64,000 bases of DNA, taken from the NCBI RefSeq assembly GCF_000227295.1, contig NZ_JH165054.1, forward strand, positions 2,185,577-2,249,576, written 5' to 3'. This document shows, in pieces, positions 7,685 through 16,997 of this stretch. Under the pieces are notes generated by a model that searched no databases, was not told the DNA's origin, and worked only from the letters and a program-made list of their open reading frames with translations. Each line of letters opens with the position of its first letter. Within the stretch, counting starts at the first letter, position 1. This stretch comes from Cutibacterium avidum ATCC 25577 (GTDB taxonomy: Bacteria; Actinomycetota; Actinomycetes; Propionibacteriales; Propionibacteriaceae). The position numbers were made by a program, and so were the translations under genes.

Positions 7685-8975
7685 CGTCGTCCTCCTCATC
7701 GGGGGTTTCCTCGGGGGCTCGCTTCACCAGGCAGGTGTCCACCTGGTGACGTCGCCCGGTTGCCTTCTCGGCGGTGATCTCCAGCCCCTCCCAGATGATG
7801 ACAGATCCGGGGATCGGGACGACGGACAATTCCTTGGCCATGAGGCCGCCGACGGTCTCGACGTCGTCATCGTCGACCTTGAGGTCGAACAGCTCGCCCA
7901 GGTCGTCGACTGGCAAACGCGAGGAAATCCGGAAGACTCCGTCCTCGATCTCCTCGGTGAGGGTGGGCTCGGCGTCGTACTCGTCGACGATCTCGCCGAC
8001 GATCTCCTCGACGATGTCCTCGATCGTCACCAGGCCAGCAGTGCCACCAAACTCGTCCACGACGATGACGAGGTGATTACGGTCACGCTGCATCTCGCGC
8101 AGCACCTGGTCGACCGGCTTGGAATCGGGAACGACGACGGGCGGACGCATGATCGACTCGACGGTCTCGGACGCGTAGCCCTCAGGGTTGTCGAGAACTC
8201 GACGCGAGAGGTCCTTGAGGTAGACGACCCCTTGAACATCGTCGAGGCTCTCACCAATGACCGGGACCCGGGAGAATCCGGAACGCAGGGCCAGGGACAT
8301 GGCCTGACGCAAGTTCTTGGACCGCGGGATGAAGACGACGTCGGTACGCGGGACCATGACCTCCTTGGCGAGGGTGTCACCCAGCTCGAAGACCGAGTGG
8401 ATCATCTCGCGCTCGCCGGCCTCGATGAGGTCGGAGGCCTCGGCGTAGTCGACCATCTCGCGCAGCTCGGCCTCGGAGGTGAACGGACCCTCGGCGTATC
8501 CCTTTCCGGGGGTCAGCGCATTGCCGATGAGGATGAGCAGGGCTGCGATCGGGCCAAGGATCTGCGCCAACACACCCCACGGTCGCGACCAGAAGGTGCA
8601 GATGGCGGTGTCATGCTGGCGACCCAGGGTGCGCGGCGCCACTCCCCAGGCCAAGAAATCGACGAAGACCATGATCGCCACGACGACAAGCACCTGCTGC
8701 CAGAGCAGATCGAAATGACCGAAGATGAGGAGAGCGACGAGGGCCGTCGCCGTCACCTCGGAAATGACTCTCACCAGCATCGCGGTGTTGATGAGGGGGG
8801 CGGGATCGGCCACCATGTCCTGCACTCGCAGGTGAGGCTTCCGCCCATCGGCGGCCAGCTCCTCGGCCTTGGAGTGGGACATATGCTGAAGGGCCGTCTC
8901 CATGGCCACGTTGAGGCTTGCCAACACCGTGAAGATGAAGGCGATCGCAAGAACGACCCATTCCTGCTGCGTCAC
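7677..8975 (-). CDS. HlyC/CorC-family CNNM transporter-like protein with CBS domains
   Basis: A 432-residue membrane protein. The N-terminal DUF21/CNNM part (about residues 1-150) has four hydrophobic segments. Two CBS domains follow (about 200-330; VMVPRTDVVFIP, then VYLKDLSRRV and HLVIVVDEFGGTAGLVTIED), and a CorC/HlyC C-terminal domain ends in a highly acidic tail. Family members export or regulate Mg2+ (and Co2+); the substrate here is inferred. It starts with GTG at 8975 and overlaps the ybeY stop by four bases (GTGA), showing translational coupling in the phoH-ybeY-era operon. Confidence 0.85.
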   Translation of the reverse strand: MTQQEWVVLAIAFIFTVLASLNVAMETALQHMSHSKAEELAADGRKPHLRVQDMVADPAPLINTAMLVRVISEVTATALVALLIFGHFDLLWQQVLVVVAIMVFVDFLAWGVAPRTLGRQHDTAICTFWSRPWGVLAQILGPIAALLILIGNALTPGKGYAEGPFTSEAELREMVDYAEASDLIEAGEREMIHSVFELGDTLAKEVMVPRTDVVFIPRSKNLRQAMSLALRSGFSRVPVIGESLDDVQGVVYLKDLSRRVLDNPEGYASETVESIMRPPVVVPDSKPVDQVLREMQRDRNHLVIVVDEFGGTAGLVTIEDIVEEIVGEIVDEYDAEPTLTEEIEDGVFRISSRLPVDDLGELFDLKVDDDDVETVGGLMAKELSVVPIPGSVIIWEGLEITAEKATGRRHQVDTCLVKRAPEETPDEEDDDE

Positions 8976-9435
8976 CGCTGGCCTGCCTGTTCTCGATGAT
9001 CATCCCATGCGGCGATGATCTCGTCGTTGAGTCCGAACATGACGCGCTTCTCCTCCGGCTCGGCGTGGTCGTGGCCGAGCAGGTGAAGCAAACCGTGGAT
9101 GAGGAGGTATTCCGCCTCCCCGTCGGGGGTACGACCGTTCTCGGCCGCCTGCCGAGCCGTGACGGTCGGGCACAGCACGATGTCGCCGAGCAGACCTGAC
9201 GGCGGGTCCTCGTCGTCGCCGGGAGCACGCATCTCGTCCATGGGGAAGCTCAGCACGTCGGTCGGTCCGGGGAGGCCCATGAACTTCTCGTGGTAGGCCT
9301 CCATCGTGTCCTCGTCGACGAGGATGATCGACAGCTCCGAGGAGGGATGGATGCGGAGCCGGTCGAGGGCGAAGGTCGCCAGTCCGACGAGCCCCTCCTC
9401 ATCGGCCGGGGAACCGGACTCATTGGTGATGTCGA

Positions 9436-9439
<4 letters not shown>
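8972..9439 (-). CDS. ybeY: Endoribonuclease YbeY (rRNA maturation)
   Basis: A 155-residue single-domain metalloprotein needed for 16S rRNA 3'-end processing and 70S quality control. The zinc-binding signature HGLLHLLGHDHAE (H-x3-H-x5-H) is present near residue 120, preceded by the family motif GPTDVLSFPMDE. Length matches the family. The ATG at 9439 overlaps the phoH stop by four bases, and its own stop overlaps the next start, so four genes are translated as a coupled unit. Confidence 0.94.
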
Positions 9440-10476
<1,037 letters not shown>

Positions 10477-10566
10477 GGTTCTCTCCGGTATGACGCGAAT
10501 GTGTACTCTCCCACTGTAGACGTAGCCAACGACTGTATTGATCGTCGCGGTAGCCAGGAGGTGGAG

Positions 10567-11643
10567 ATGGGACTGGGCTGGCTCGACGACGCCGCGTTCG
10601 TCCTGGGCACGGAGTTGTCCCTTGACGAGGTCTTGCGCGACGGGGTGCGCACCAGCGTCGCTCGGTGCTGGGTGGACGGTTCCACCGTGGCCAGCGAGGG
10701 AGCCCACACCGTCATTGCCAAGTGTTTTCGATCCAAGGCCATGGCCCACAACTCCGGCGGTTTCGGGATCGTGCGGGAATGGGCTGGATTGGCGACGATC
10801 CCCGGGGCGCCACGGTTGTTGGCCGCCGACCTGGATCTCGGGGTCATCGTCATGGCCGATCTCGGCGAGATGACGACCTTGGCCGATGTGCTGTCCGGAT
10901 CTGATCCTGATACCGCTGTGGAGGCCGCTCGGGCGTGGGGACGCGGACTGGGGGCGACGATGCGCGGGGCCGATGTGGCGACCTTCCGACAACTCATCAG
11001 GAAGGCCGATCCGGGGACGCTGTCCGCAGGCGGTCCGGCCTCTCCTCGGCTGCCAGGGCGTGGGGCGACGAGACTCGCTGAGCTGTTGGACGACGGGGTG
11101 CTCAGCGCGGAGGCGTTGACCGAGATCGAGCTGTTCGCCGAGCTCGCAGGCGGGGATGACGCCGTCCTCACCCAGGCTGATCCGTGTCCGGGAAACATCG
11201 TCATTCCCGCTGATGGGGGTGACGCCACCTTCATCGACTTCGAGGCCAGCAGCGTCCATCATCCCGCGGTCGATCTCGCACATCTGCAGGTTCCGTGGGT
11301 CAGTTGTGACGACTCTGGCCAGGTGAGCAAGCTTTTCAGGGAAGCTGCCATGGCCGGGTATCGGGAGGTCGGCCCCGAGGTGAGTGAGGACATGGTTGCC
11401 CTGGCTGCGGCTGCGGCCACCTTGCAAACCACCGAGTTGTCGCTGGGCCCGTTGCGGCGACGGGAGGCTTCCGGACGGTTCGGGAGCGGGCGTCAACGTC
11501 TGGTCTCGCGGTGGCGGTGGGTGGCCGACCACCGCGGACGGACGCCGGAATTGGCCCGGATGTGTGGCCGGGCGGCAGACCTGGCCGTCCAGGAATGGGG
11601 ATGGCCCGGGGAGTTGGAGACGGTCCCCTGTTTCCGCGGGTGA
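10567..11643 (+). CDS. APH-like phosphotransferase family protein
   Basis: A 358-residue protein with the kinase-like fold of aminoglycoside/choline phosphotransferases. The catalytic loop is recognisable but altered: QADPCPGNIV replaces HGDxxxxN, keeping the Asp and Asn, and the metal-binding IDFE follows 17 residues later. The N-terminal ATP lobe has VIAKCFRS as a likely ATP-binding lysine strand. The ATG at 10567 has AGGAGGTGG directly upstream. Function and substrate are unknown; the divergent position next to phoH gives no firm hint. Resistance to an antibiotic should not be assumed from the fold. Confidence 0.65.
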   Translation: MGLGWLDDAAFVLGTELSLDEVLRDGVRTSVARCWVDGSTVASEGAHTVIAKCFRSKAMAHNSGGFGIVREWAGLATIPGAPRLLAADLDLGVIVMADLGEMTTLADVLSGSDPDTAVEAARAWGRGLGATMRGADVATFRQLIRKADPGTLSAGGPASPRLPGRGATRLAELLDDGVLSAEALTEIELFAELAGGDDAVLTQADPCPGNIVIPADGGDATFIDFEASSVHHPAVDLAHLQVPWVSCDDSGQVSKLFREAAMAGYREVGPEVSEDMVALAAAAATLQTTELSLGPLRRREASGRFGSGRQRLVSRWRWVADHRGRTPELARMCGRAADLAVQEWGWPGELETVPCFRG

Positions 11644-11660
11644 TCAGTCTGGAGGACAGT

Positions 11661-11698
11661 CCGGGAGGGCCGGCACCTCTCGACGCCGGCCCTCCCGG
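11661..11698. terminator. Strong bidirectional terminator hairpin
   Basis: A 14-bp perfect stem (11661-11674 with 11685-11698) has a 10-nt loop. It lies between the converging APH-like gene and pip, ten bases from the pip stop, and can serve both. Confidence 0.75.
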
Positions 11699-11707
11699 AG
11701 TCAGATC

Positions 11708-12712
11708 TCAACCGCGGAACTGATCGGTGGCCTTGACCAGTTCGGAGGCGACGAGCGGCTCGAAGGCCGAGTGACCAGCCAGCACGATGCGCAGATCCGC
11801 GTTCGGCAGGGCCTTGGACAGGCTGACGGCAGTGACGTCTGGGCAGCACATGTCGTAGCGGCCCTGGACGATGATCGTCGGGATGCCGGCAAGCTTGTGG
11901 GCATCACGCAACAGCTGTCCTTCCACCATGAACCCGTGATTGACGAAGTAGTGGTTCTCGATGCGGGCGAAGGCCAGCGCGAACTCCGGATCGGAGAACT
12001 CCTTGACGTGGGATGGGTCGAAGGAAAGCGAGGTGGTCGCTCCCTCCCAGGTCGTCCAGGCCACGGCGGCGGGGCCGTGGACATCGGGGTCGTCGTCCCA
12101 GAGCAGGTCGTAGTAGGCGGCGATGTTGTCGCGGGAGAAGTCATGTCCAGCTCGACGCAGCGGCTCGCAGAACTTGTCCCACAGCTCTGGGTACACCTCG
12201 GACGCACCGAAGTTGTAATACCAGTCGAGTTCCTGCTCGCGCAGAGTGAAGATGCCGCGCAGCACCAGTTCGGTCACCCGCTCGGGATGACTCTCGGCGT
12301 AGGCCAGGGACAGACATGATCCCCAGGACCCGCCGAAGACCTGCCAACGCTCGATGCCGAGTAGCTCCCGGATGGTCTCAAGATCCTCGACGAGCTTCCA
12401 GGTGGTGTTGGTGGTCATCTCCTCCGGAGTGCGAGCCTTGGCAATGTGCGGGGTCGACAGGCCGCAACCGCGTTGGTCGAGGACGACGATGCGGTAGGCC
12501 TCGGGGTCGAAGAAACGACGGCGCTCGACACCGCCACCGCCGCCAGGGCCACCATGCAGGAAGACCACCGGCTTGCCATTGGGGTTGCCACACTGCTCGA
12601 CGTAAAGCTGTTGACCATCACCCACATCGACCATCCGGGTGTCATAAGGCTCGATCGGCGGGTAAAGATCTCGCTGTGGGCTGATGCTGAGTTCCGAGCT
12701 TGCAAGGGTCAC
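11708..12712 (-). CDS. pip: Proline iminopeptidase
   Basis: A 334-residue alpha/beta hydrolase that removes N-terminal proline from peptides (family S33). The oxyanion motif HGGPGGGG is near residue 53 and the nucleophile elbow is GGSWGS (catalytic Ser). The later Asp is in QGRYDMCCP and the His in LAGHSAFEP. Length and the RTPEEMTTNTT cap region match bacterial Pip. The start is GTG at 12712 with an ideal AAAGGAGG five bases upstream. The protein has no signal peptide and is probably cytoplasmic. It stands alone, divergent from yhhQ. Confidence 0.93.
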   Translation of the reverse strand: MTLASSELSISPQRDLYPPIEPYDTRMVDVGDGQQLYVEQCGNPNGKPVVFLHGGPGGGGGVERRRFFDPEAYRIVVLDQRGCGLSTPHIAKARTPEEMTTNTTWKLVEDLETIRELLGIERWQVFGGSWGSCLSLAYAESHPERVTELVLRGIFTLREQELDWYYNFGASEVYPELWDKFCEPLRRAGHDFSRDNIAAYYDLLWDDDPDVHGPAAVAWTTWEGATTSLSFDPSHVKEFSDPEFALAFARIENHYFVNHGFMVEGQLLRDAHKLAGIPTIIVQGRYDMCCPDVTAVSLSKALPNADLRIVLAGHSAFEPLVASELVKATDQFRG

Positions 12713-12744
12713 GGAAACCTCCTTTGGTTGTGGTCGTCACCTCG

Positions 12745-12770
12745 ATGGTATTTCTCAACACGGATACCAT
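12745..12770 (+). promoter_or_regulatory. Inverted repeat covering the yhhQ -10 element
   Basis: ATGGTAT (12745-12751) and ATACCAT (12764-12770) are perfect inverted arms separated by 12 bases. The right arm contains TACCAT (12765-12770), a -10 hexamer six bases before the GTG start of yhhQ; no Shine-Dalgarno sequence exists, so the transcript is probably leaderless. A repressor bound here would block transcription. The left arm also lies in the pip upstream region. Confidence 0.4.
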
Positions 12771-12776
12771 TTCGCC

Positions 12777-13502
12777 GTGACATCAGACTCCTCCAGCCGC
12801 AGATCATCTGCCACCATCCGCCCGACGTATGCCGATCGCGGATCTGGGCACTACGACATCCTCCTGACCCTCATGTGTGTCGTGGTCATCCTGTCGAACA
12901 TCGGTGGATCGAAGGGAGTCCAGCTCGGCCCCATCACCACCGACGGCGGGTTCTTCCTCTTCCCGCTCGCCTACGTCATGGGAGACATCACCACTGAGAT
13001 CTACGGGATCAAGGCTGCTCGCCGGGCCATCGTCATGGGGTTCATATGTGCAATCCTCTCGGTGCTGTGCTTCTGGGCGATCATTGCCCTTCCGGGGTTC
13101 ACCGATCCCTACTCTGTGGCTCATGACGCCGCCCTCGAGATGTCGCTGGGACCGCTGTGGCAAATGGTGCTGGCCGGTGCGTGCGGATTCCTCGCCGGGC
13201 AGTTCACGAATTCGGTCATCATGGTTCGTCTCAAGGCCAAGTGGTTGGAGCGCGGCCTGGTCGGTCGACTGATGGGGTCCACCGGCGCTGGTGAGGCCGT
13301 CGACACCGTCATCTTCTGCGCCATCGCGGCACCAGTCGTCGGAATCACCAGCTTCGGCCAGTGGTGTAACTACGCCTTCTTCGGATTCTTGTGGAAGACC
13401 CTCGTTGAGTACGCCTGCATCCCGATCACGACTCGCATCATCGCGTGGATCAAGAAGCGTGAGCCGACCTACCAGGAGAGGCTGGCAGCAGCTCAGCATT
13501 GA
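12777..13502 (+). CDS. yhhQ: Queuosine precursor transporter (VUT family, YhhQ-like)
   Basis: A 241-residue membrane protein with about six transmembrane segments. Features of the vitamin-uptake-like (VUT/ECF) family are visible: an early LSNIGGSKGV segment, FPLAYVMGDITTEIYG, and the C-terminal hydrophobic blocks around FGQWCNYAFFGFLWKT. In E. coli YhhQ imports queuosine precursors such as preQ0 and preQ1. The tgt gene, whose enzyme uses such bases, lies 760 bases downstream in the opposite orientation, which supports the role. The GTG at 12777 was chosen because a -10 hexamer ends six bases before it and the upstream frame is unlike the family. Confidence 0.85.
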   Translation: MTSDSSSRRSSATIRPTYADRGSGHYDILLTLMCVVVILSNIGGSKGVQLGPITTDGGFFLFPLAYVMGDITTEIYGIKAARRAIVMGFICAILSVLCFWAIIALPGFTDPYSVAHDAALEMSLGPLWQMVLAGACGFLAGQFTNSVIMVRLKAKWLERGLVGRLMGSTGAGEAVDTVIFCAIAAPVVGITSFGQWCNYAFFGFLWKTLVEYACIPITTRIIAWIKKREPTYQERLAAAQH

Positions 13503-13522
13503 CGCTGTGCCTCGGAATACCG

Positions 13523-13594
13523 GCGAAATCTGCCAATAAACGCCGATGGTGACGTTGCCATCATGGTGTCGGGCCGATTTTTGGCAGATTTCGC
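13523..13594. repeat. 14-bp perfect inverted repeat with 44-bp spacer
   Basis: GCGAAATCTGCCAA (13523-13536) is the exact reverse complement of TTGGCAGATTTCGC (13581-13594). The spacer contains a smaller hairpin, GATGG/CCATC. The element begins 20 bases after the yhhQ stop. It could act as a terminator for yhhQ, or be a miniature-transposon-like palindrome. No flanking target duplication was recognised. Confidence 0.6.
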
Positions 13595-13598
13595 TGAC

Positions 13599-13760
13599 AG
13601 TCCCGTACACCAGCACCTTCGAACGTCGCGCCACGAATTCGTTCGGCCTCCAAGCGTTCTCGACGCTGACCCGGCCGTTCGTCTGCAAGATCGAGTGTCG
13701 GTAGATCCTTTCTCCTGTGAGCACGGAGAACGCCATGAGGACAAGGGCCACCGCCGCGCG
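13599..13760 (-). pseudogene. Remnant resembling the C-terminus of an ABC-2 type permease
   Basis: One minus-strand frame reads a hydrophobic helix ALVLMAFSVLTGERIYRHSI followed by LQTNGRVSVENAWR. This pattern, a last transmembrane helix and then YR.sILqtn.R.s..eAw, is what I would expect at the end of an ABC-2 transporter permease. There is no start codon, no upstream membrane segments and no intact partner gene. It is part of a 760-bp stretch (13503-14261) without an intact gene. Confidence 0.35.
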
Positions 13761-13989
13761 CGATGACCGAGCATGCGCAGTGGAATGAAGACCAGCCGTC
13801 ACCCTGAAACCTGCGATCGGCCTCGGCCTCATCAGCAGCCCGAACCACCTCGATCTTGTCCATTACCTCGCTGACAGCCAGGTCCCACTGGGACACCTCT
13901 CGGTAGATCCCGCTCAAGCTCGGGCGAAGATGGTCCAGCTTGATCAGTCCGCCACGGTTCATCGGCTCGGTGACGATGATCTCGAGGAG

Positions 13990-14190
13990 ACGGTCGATCT
14001 GAGTGGAACCACGGAATTCGACGAGGCGATGGTGCCGCCCAGGACCTCGACCCGCTCGGGCATCCCGTCAATCATCACCCTGGTCGAGGGAGCCGATCGA
14101 ATCGACCGACCATTATCAGTGACCCCACCTCGACGTCGTCATCGACGTCAAGGGCGTCCATCGCCACGAAGGCCACGATCGACTCTCGCG
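13990..14190 (-). pseudogene. Frameshifted remnant of a sensor histidine kinase ATPase domain
   Basis: On the minus strand one frame gives VTDNGRSIRS (14123 downward) and then GMPERVEVLGGTIA, the G1 and G2 boxes of a NarL-type kinase. The strand before them, ALDVDDDVEV, is in another frame directly upstream (about 14125-14160), so at least one frameshift is needed. The piece between 13760 and 13990 (for example LDHLRPSLSGIYREV) is open but not recognised. No intact kinase, regulator or ABC gene remains, so I call this gene decay. Confidence 0.5.
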
Positions 14191-14261
14191 TTCGCGAGCG
14201 TCACGAGTGGCGCCTTCAGTCTCTTCCGTCGCGAGGCCGGGAATGAGGGAGAACAGGCATA

Positions 14262-15512
14262 TCAGTTGGCCTTGACCAACCTTCCACCGTTGATATTCCA
14301 GCGACCCATGAACTCGGTCTCGAGAGCGTCGAGCTCTCCATGCCGCATGGCAGCGCGAATCTGATCGACGAGCCGAACCGTCCAGCGTTCGTTGTGGATC
14401 GTCGCCAGGGTGTTGGCAAGCATCTCCTTCGCCTTGAACAGGTGGTGGAGGTAGGCACGGGAGTAATGGGTGCAGGTGTAGCAGTCGCAGCCCTCCTCCA
14501 ACGGACCGAAGTCACGCCGGAATCGGGCGGTGTTGACGTTGTAGCGCCCATCGACGGTGTAGATGGCGGCGTTGCGGGCCACCCGGGAAGGGTTGACGCA
14601 GTCGAAGGTGTCGACACCCGCACGGCAGGCGGCGAAGAGGTCGTCAGGCTCGGAGATGCCCAGCAGGTGACGGGGACGATCTTCCGGCAGTTCCTCGGCA
14701 CACCAGGTGACGATCCGCCCGAGATTGACCTTCTCGATGGCACCTCCCAGGCCGAAGCCGTCGAATCGCTGGCCGTCAATCTCCATCTGCGACAGATCCC
14801 GGCAGGCCTTGCGGCGCAGGTCCTCGTACTGGGCACCCTGGACGACCCCGAAGAGGGCTTGGTACGGCTTGCCGACCCGGGCCTCGGTGAGGCGACGATG
14901 CTCAGCGAGACAGCGTTCGGCCCACCGTCGCGTCCGCTCCAACGCCTCCTCCTGGTAGGAGCGGGTATTCATGAGCGTGGTCAGCTCGTCGAAGGCGAAC
15001 ATGATGTCCGCACCGAGATGGTGCTGGATCCCCATCGACACCTCAGGGGTGAAGCGATGGAGGTCACCGTTGAGCGGGCTGCGGAAGGTGACGCCGTCGT
15101 CGTCGACCATGGCCTTGCGGTCGGCGTCGGCAGCAATGACGTCTTCCTCGGTGAGCTCCGAGACGTCCATCGCCAGGGTCTTCTTGAACCCGGCGCCGAG
15201 ACTGAGCACCTGGAAGCCGCCGGAATCGGTGAAGGTTGGGCCGGTCCAGTTCATGAACCGTCCCAGTCCGCCGGCCTCGTCGACGAGGTCTGGACCCGGC
15301 TGTAGGAAGAGGTGATAGGCGTTGGCCAGAACGGCTTGAGCTCCCAGCTGCGCCACGGACTCAGGCAGCAAGGACTTGACCGTGGCCTTGGTCCCGACGA
15401 CGACGAAGGCCGGGGTCTCGATATCACCGTGCGGGGTGTGGATGACGCCAGTGCGCCCATAGGAGTCGTCGAGGTGCGAGGTGACGTCGAATCCGAATGG
15501 CATGGGCGTCAT
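14262..15512 (-). CDS. tgt: tRNA-guanine transglycosylase
   Basis: A 416-residue Tgt, which exchanges G34 of tRNAs for Asp, Asn, His and Tyr with a queuine-type base. Motifs: TPAFVVVGTKATVK, the catalytic Asp in FTDSGGFQVLSLG, the base-recognition region LFGVVQGAQYEDLRR and GLGGAIEKVNL, and the second Asp in DTFDCVNPSRVARNA. The zinc site CDCYTC is followed by conserved histidines near the end. The length is slightly above the usual 370-385. ATG at 15512 or 15503 could be the start; neither has a strong ribosome-binding site. With yhhQ it suggests salvage of a queuosine precursor. Confidence 0.94.
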   Translation of the reverse strand: MTPMPFGFDVTSHLDDSYGRTGVIHTPHGDIETPAFVVVGTKATVKSLLPESVAQLGAQAVLANAYHLFLQPGPDLVDEAGGLGRFMNWTGPTFTDSGGFQVLSLGAGFKKTLAMDVSELTEEDVIAADADRKAMVDDDGVTFRSPLNGDLHRFTPEVSMGIQHHLGADIMFAFDELTTLMNTRSYQEEALERTRRWAERCLAEHRRLTEARVGKPYQALFGVVQGAQYEDLRRKACRDLSQMEIDGQRFDGFGLGGAIEKVNLGRIVTWCAEELPEDRPRHLLGISEPDDLFAACRAGVDTFDCVNPSRVARNAAIYTVDGRYNVNTARFRRDFGPLEEGCDCYTCTHYSRAYLHHLFKAKEMLANTLATIHNERWTVRLVDQIRAAMRHGELDALETEFMGRWNINGGRLVKAN

Positions 15513-15650
15513 TGTATTGACGAGTCCCCCCTGGGCGCGCCGGGCCAGAGGGGACCAGGGAAACCACCCTGCCCCTCTCCGGTACGGCCCCTACTGCTAG
15601 CCTGTGGCTACGCTGTGAGCGATGTGGCTCACCTCCGGGAAGTACTGAGG

Positions 15651-16883
15651 ATGAAAACCGCGCCAATCACCATGAGAGCAACACGCAATCGACACAAGCG
15701 CACAAGGTTCGCGACCTGCATGGTCGCGGTGATCTGTCTCATTACAACCAGTGCGTGCGGAAAAGTCAGAACGAGTTCCATCAGTGAAGCCGATACGCTT
15801 CATGCCGATGTCAGGATCGCCACATCCTGGAGCCAACCAGATTCCCCCATCTTCAATCGCCCGGGTTTTCTGTCCCTCGACGGCGACACCACCCATGAAC
15901 TCAAAAGACTTGAAAACGCACCCCGATACACCAGCGCTAGCTCCGATAGTGACGGAAATGTCGCCTTCATTGACTTTTCCAACATGTACGTCATGGGGAA
16001 ATCAGGAACCAGGATCATACCCCGAAAAGATCCTTACGTATCAGATTCGCAATTCATCTACCCCTATCCTCTCGGTGCCGGAGAATTTGCATTCTTGTCG
16101 AATTGGGGCGACGATTCATCAAATCCCGACAGATATACATTCCTTCTCGAATTCACCGATGGCACATCAATGCACATACCACACTGGGTGTCTGATATTA
16201 CAATGTGCAACAATCAGATATATGGGATTTCCTACAACACATACCATAGCCCTTCAGGAGTGCAATTCTTCCGCATCGACCGACAGCACCACAAGACGGT
16301 AGACCTCGGGCCTCTTATGACACCCCGGTGGGGGTTGACCCCCGAAAGCGGCCTCGCATGTCACGGGAAGGATCTTGTCGTGCGACTGGGAGCAACGTCA
16401 TGGAACAAAAAGGCGACATACCCGCAAACCACCTTGGCATTCTTCGACCTGAAAACAGGATCAGCCCGGCAGATCCCGATCATCGATGAACACGGGAAAC
16501 CCCTCAATACGATCGACGGCGGAGGAGTCCGCGAAGACAGCATGGGCCCTACCGGTTCAGACGCGGTCATCATGGGACATGAATTCATCTGGACCCTCCT
16601 GTCCGGGCAAGTCGTGGCCACTGACCTGACCACTGGAAAATCCCGCCTCATCGTGAACACCCACTTGGCCGCAGATCAGGGAATTCCACTCCGAATCCAA
16701 GGTAAAACCGTCGGGGTGGTCGACACCGCCACCGACAGTCCTGTCATCAGACTTTACGATCTGCAAACCGGAGCCATGATCAAAGAAGTGGACCCATCAG
16801 CAGCCAAGAAAGCCCAAGAACGCTCCGGAGGCATCTTCACCGGCCTATTCCTGTCAGGATTCGCCCTGGTGGTGCCGCGCTGA
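15651..16883 (+). CDS. AT-rich hypothetical lipoprotein, probable beta-propeller
   Basis: A 410-residue secreted protein of unknown function. A basic start (MRATRNRHKRTRF) is followed by a hydrophobic stretch and the lipobox-like TTSAC|GK near residue 38, so it should be lipid-anchored outside the membrane. The rest is beta-rich, with recurring aspartate/glycine turns (SLDGDTTHEL, FFDLKTGSARQI, ATDLTTGKSRLI, LYDLQTGAMIKE), like blades of a propeller. A hydrophobic C-terminus ends in FALVVPR. Base composition is clearly lower in GC than its neighbours and rare codons such as ATA and AGA occur, which suggests acquisition by transfer. The start at 15651 follows GAGG. Confidence 0.6.
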   Translation: MKTAPITMRATRNRHKRTRFATCMVAVICLITTSACGKVRTSSISEADTLHADVRIATSWSQPDSPIFNRPGFLSLDGDTTHELKRLENAPRYTSASSDSDGNVAFIDFSNMYVMGKSGTRIIPRKDPYVSDSQFIYPYPLGAGEFAFLSNWGDDSSNPDRYTFLLEFTDGTSMHIPHWVSDITMCNNQIYGISYNTYHSPSGVQFFRIDRQHHKTVDLGPLMTPRWGLTPESGLACHGKDLVVRLGATSWNKKATYPQTTLAFFDLKTGSARQIPIIDEHGKPLNTIDGGGVREDSMGPTGSDAVIMGHEFIWTLLSGQVVATDLTTGKSRLIVNTHLAADQGIPLRIQGKTVGVVDTATDSPVIRLYDLQTGAMIKEVDPSAAKKAQERSGGIFTGLFLSGFALVVPR

Positions 16884-16984
16884 GGTCAGCCACAGAACCG
16901 ATACACCGAGTGTGGGGCATCGATCCAGACCCTCCAGGGCGCGACGAGCCGACAGCAGCGCCATGATCGTGGCAGGTGCGCCAC

Positions 16985-16990
16985 TATGGT
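16985..16990 (+). promoter_or_regulatory. Predicted -10 element of leaderless rhtA
   Basis: TATGGT lies seven bases before GTG at 16998. No ribosome-binding site is visible, so the element both predicts a leaderless message and favours the GTG over the ATG at 16986, which lies inside the hexamer. Confidence 0.45.
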
Positions 16991-16997
16991 GGGCCCC

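Noticed and set aside
7746-8999. A 417-codon open frame on the plus strand
   Set aside because: It is antisense to the HlyC/CorC gene, which has clear CBS motifs; a long antisense frame is expected at this GC content.
13503-14261. An insertion sequence bounded by the 14-bp inverted repeats
   Set aside because: The repeats are 44 bp apart and enclose no gene; no transposase motif is found in any frame nearby.
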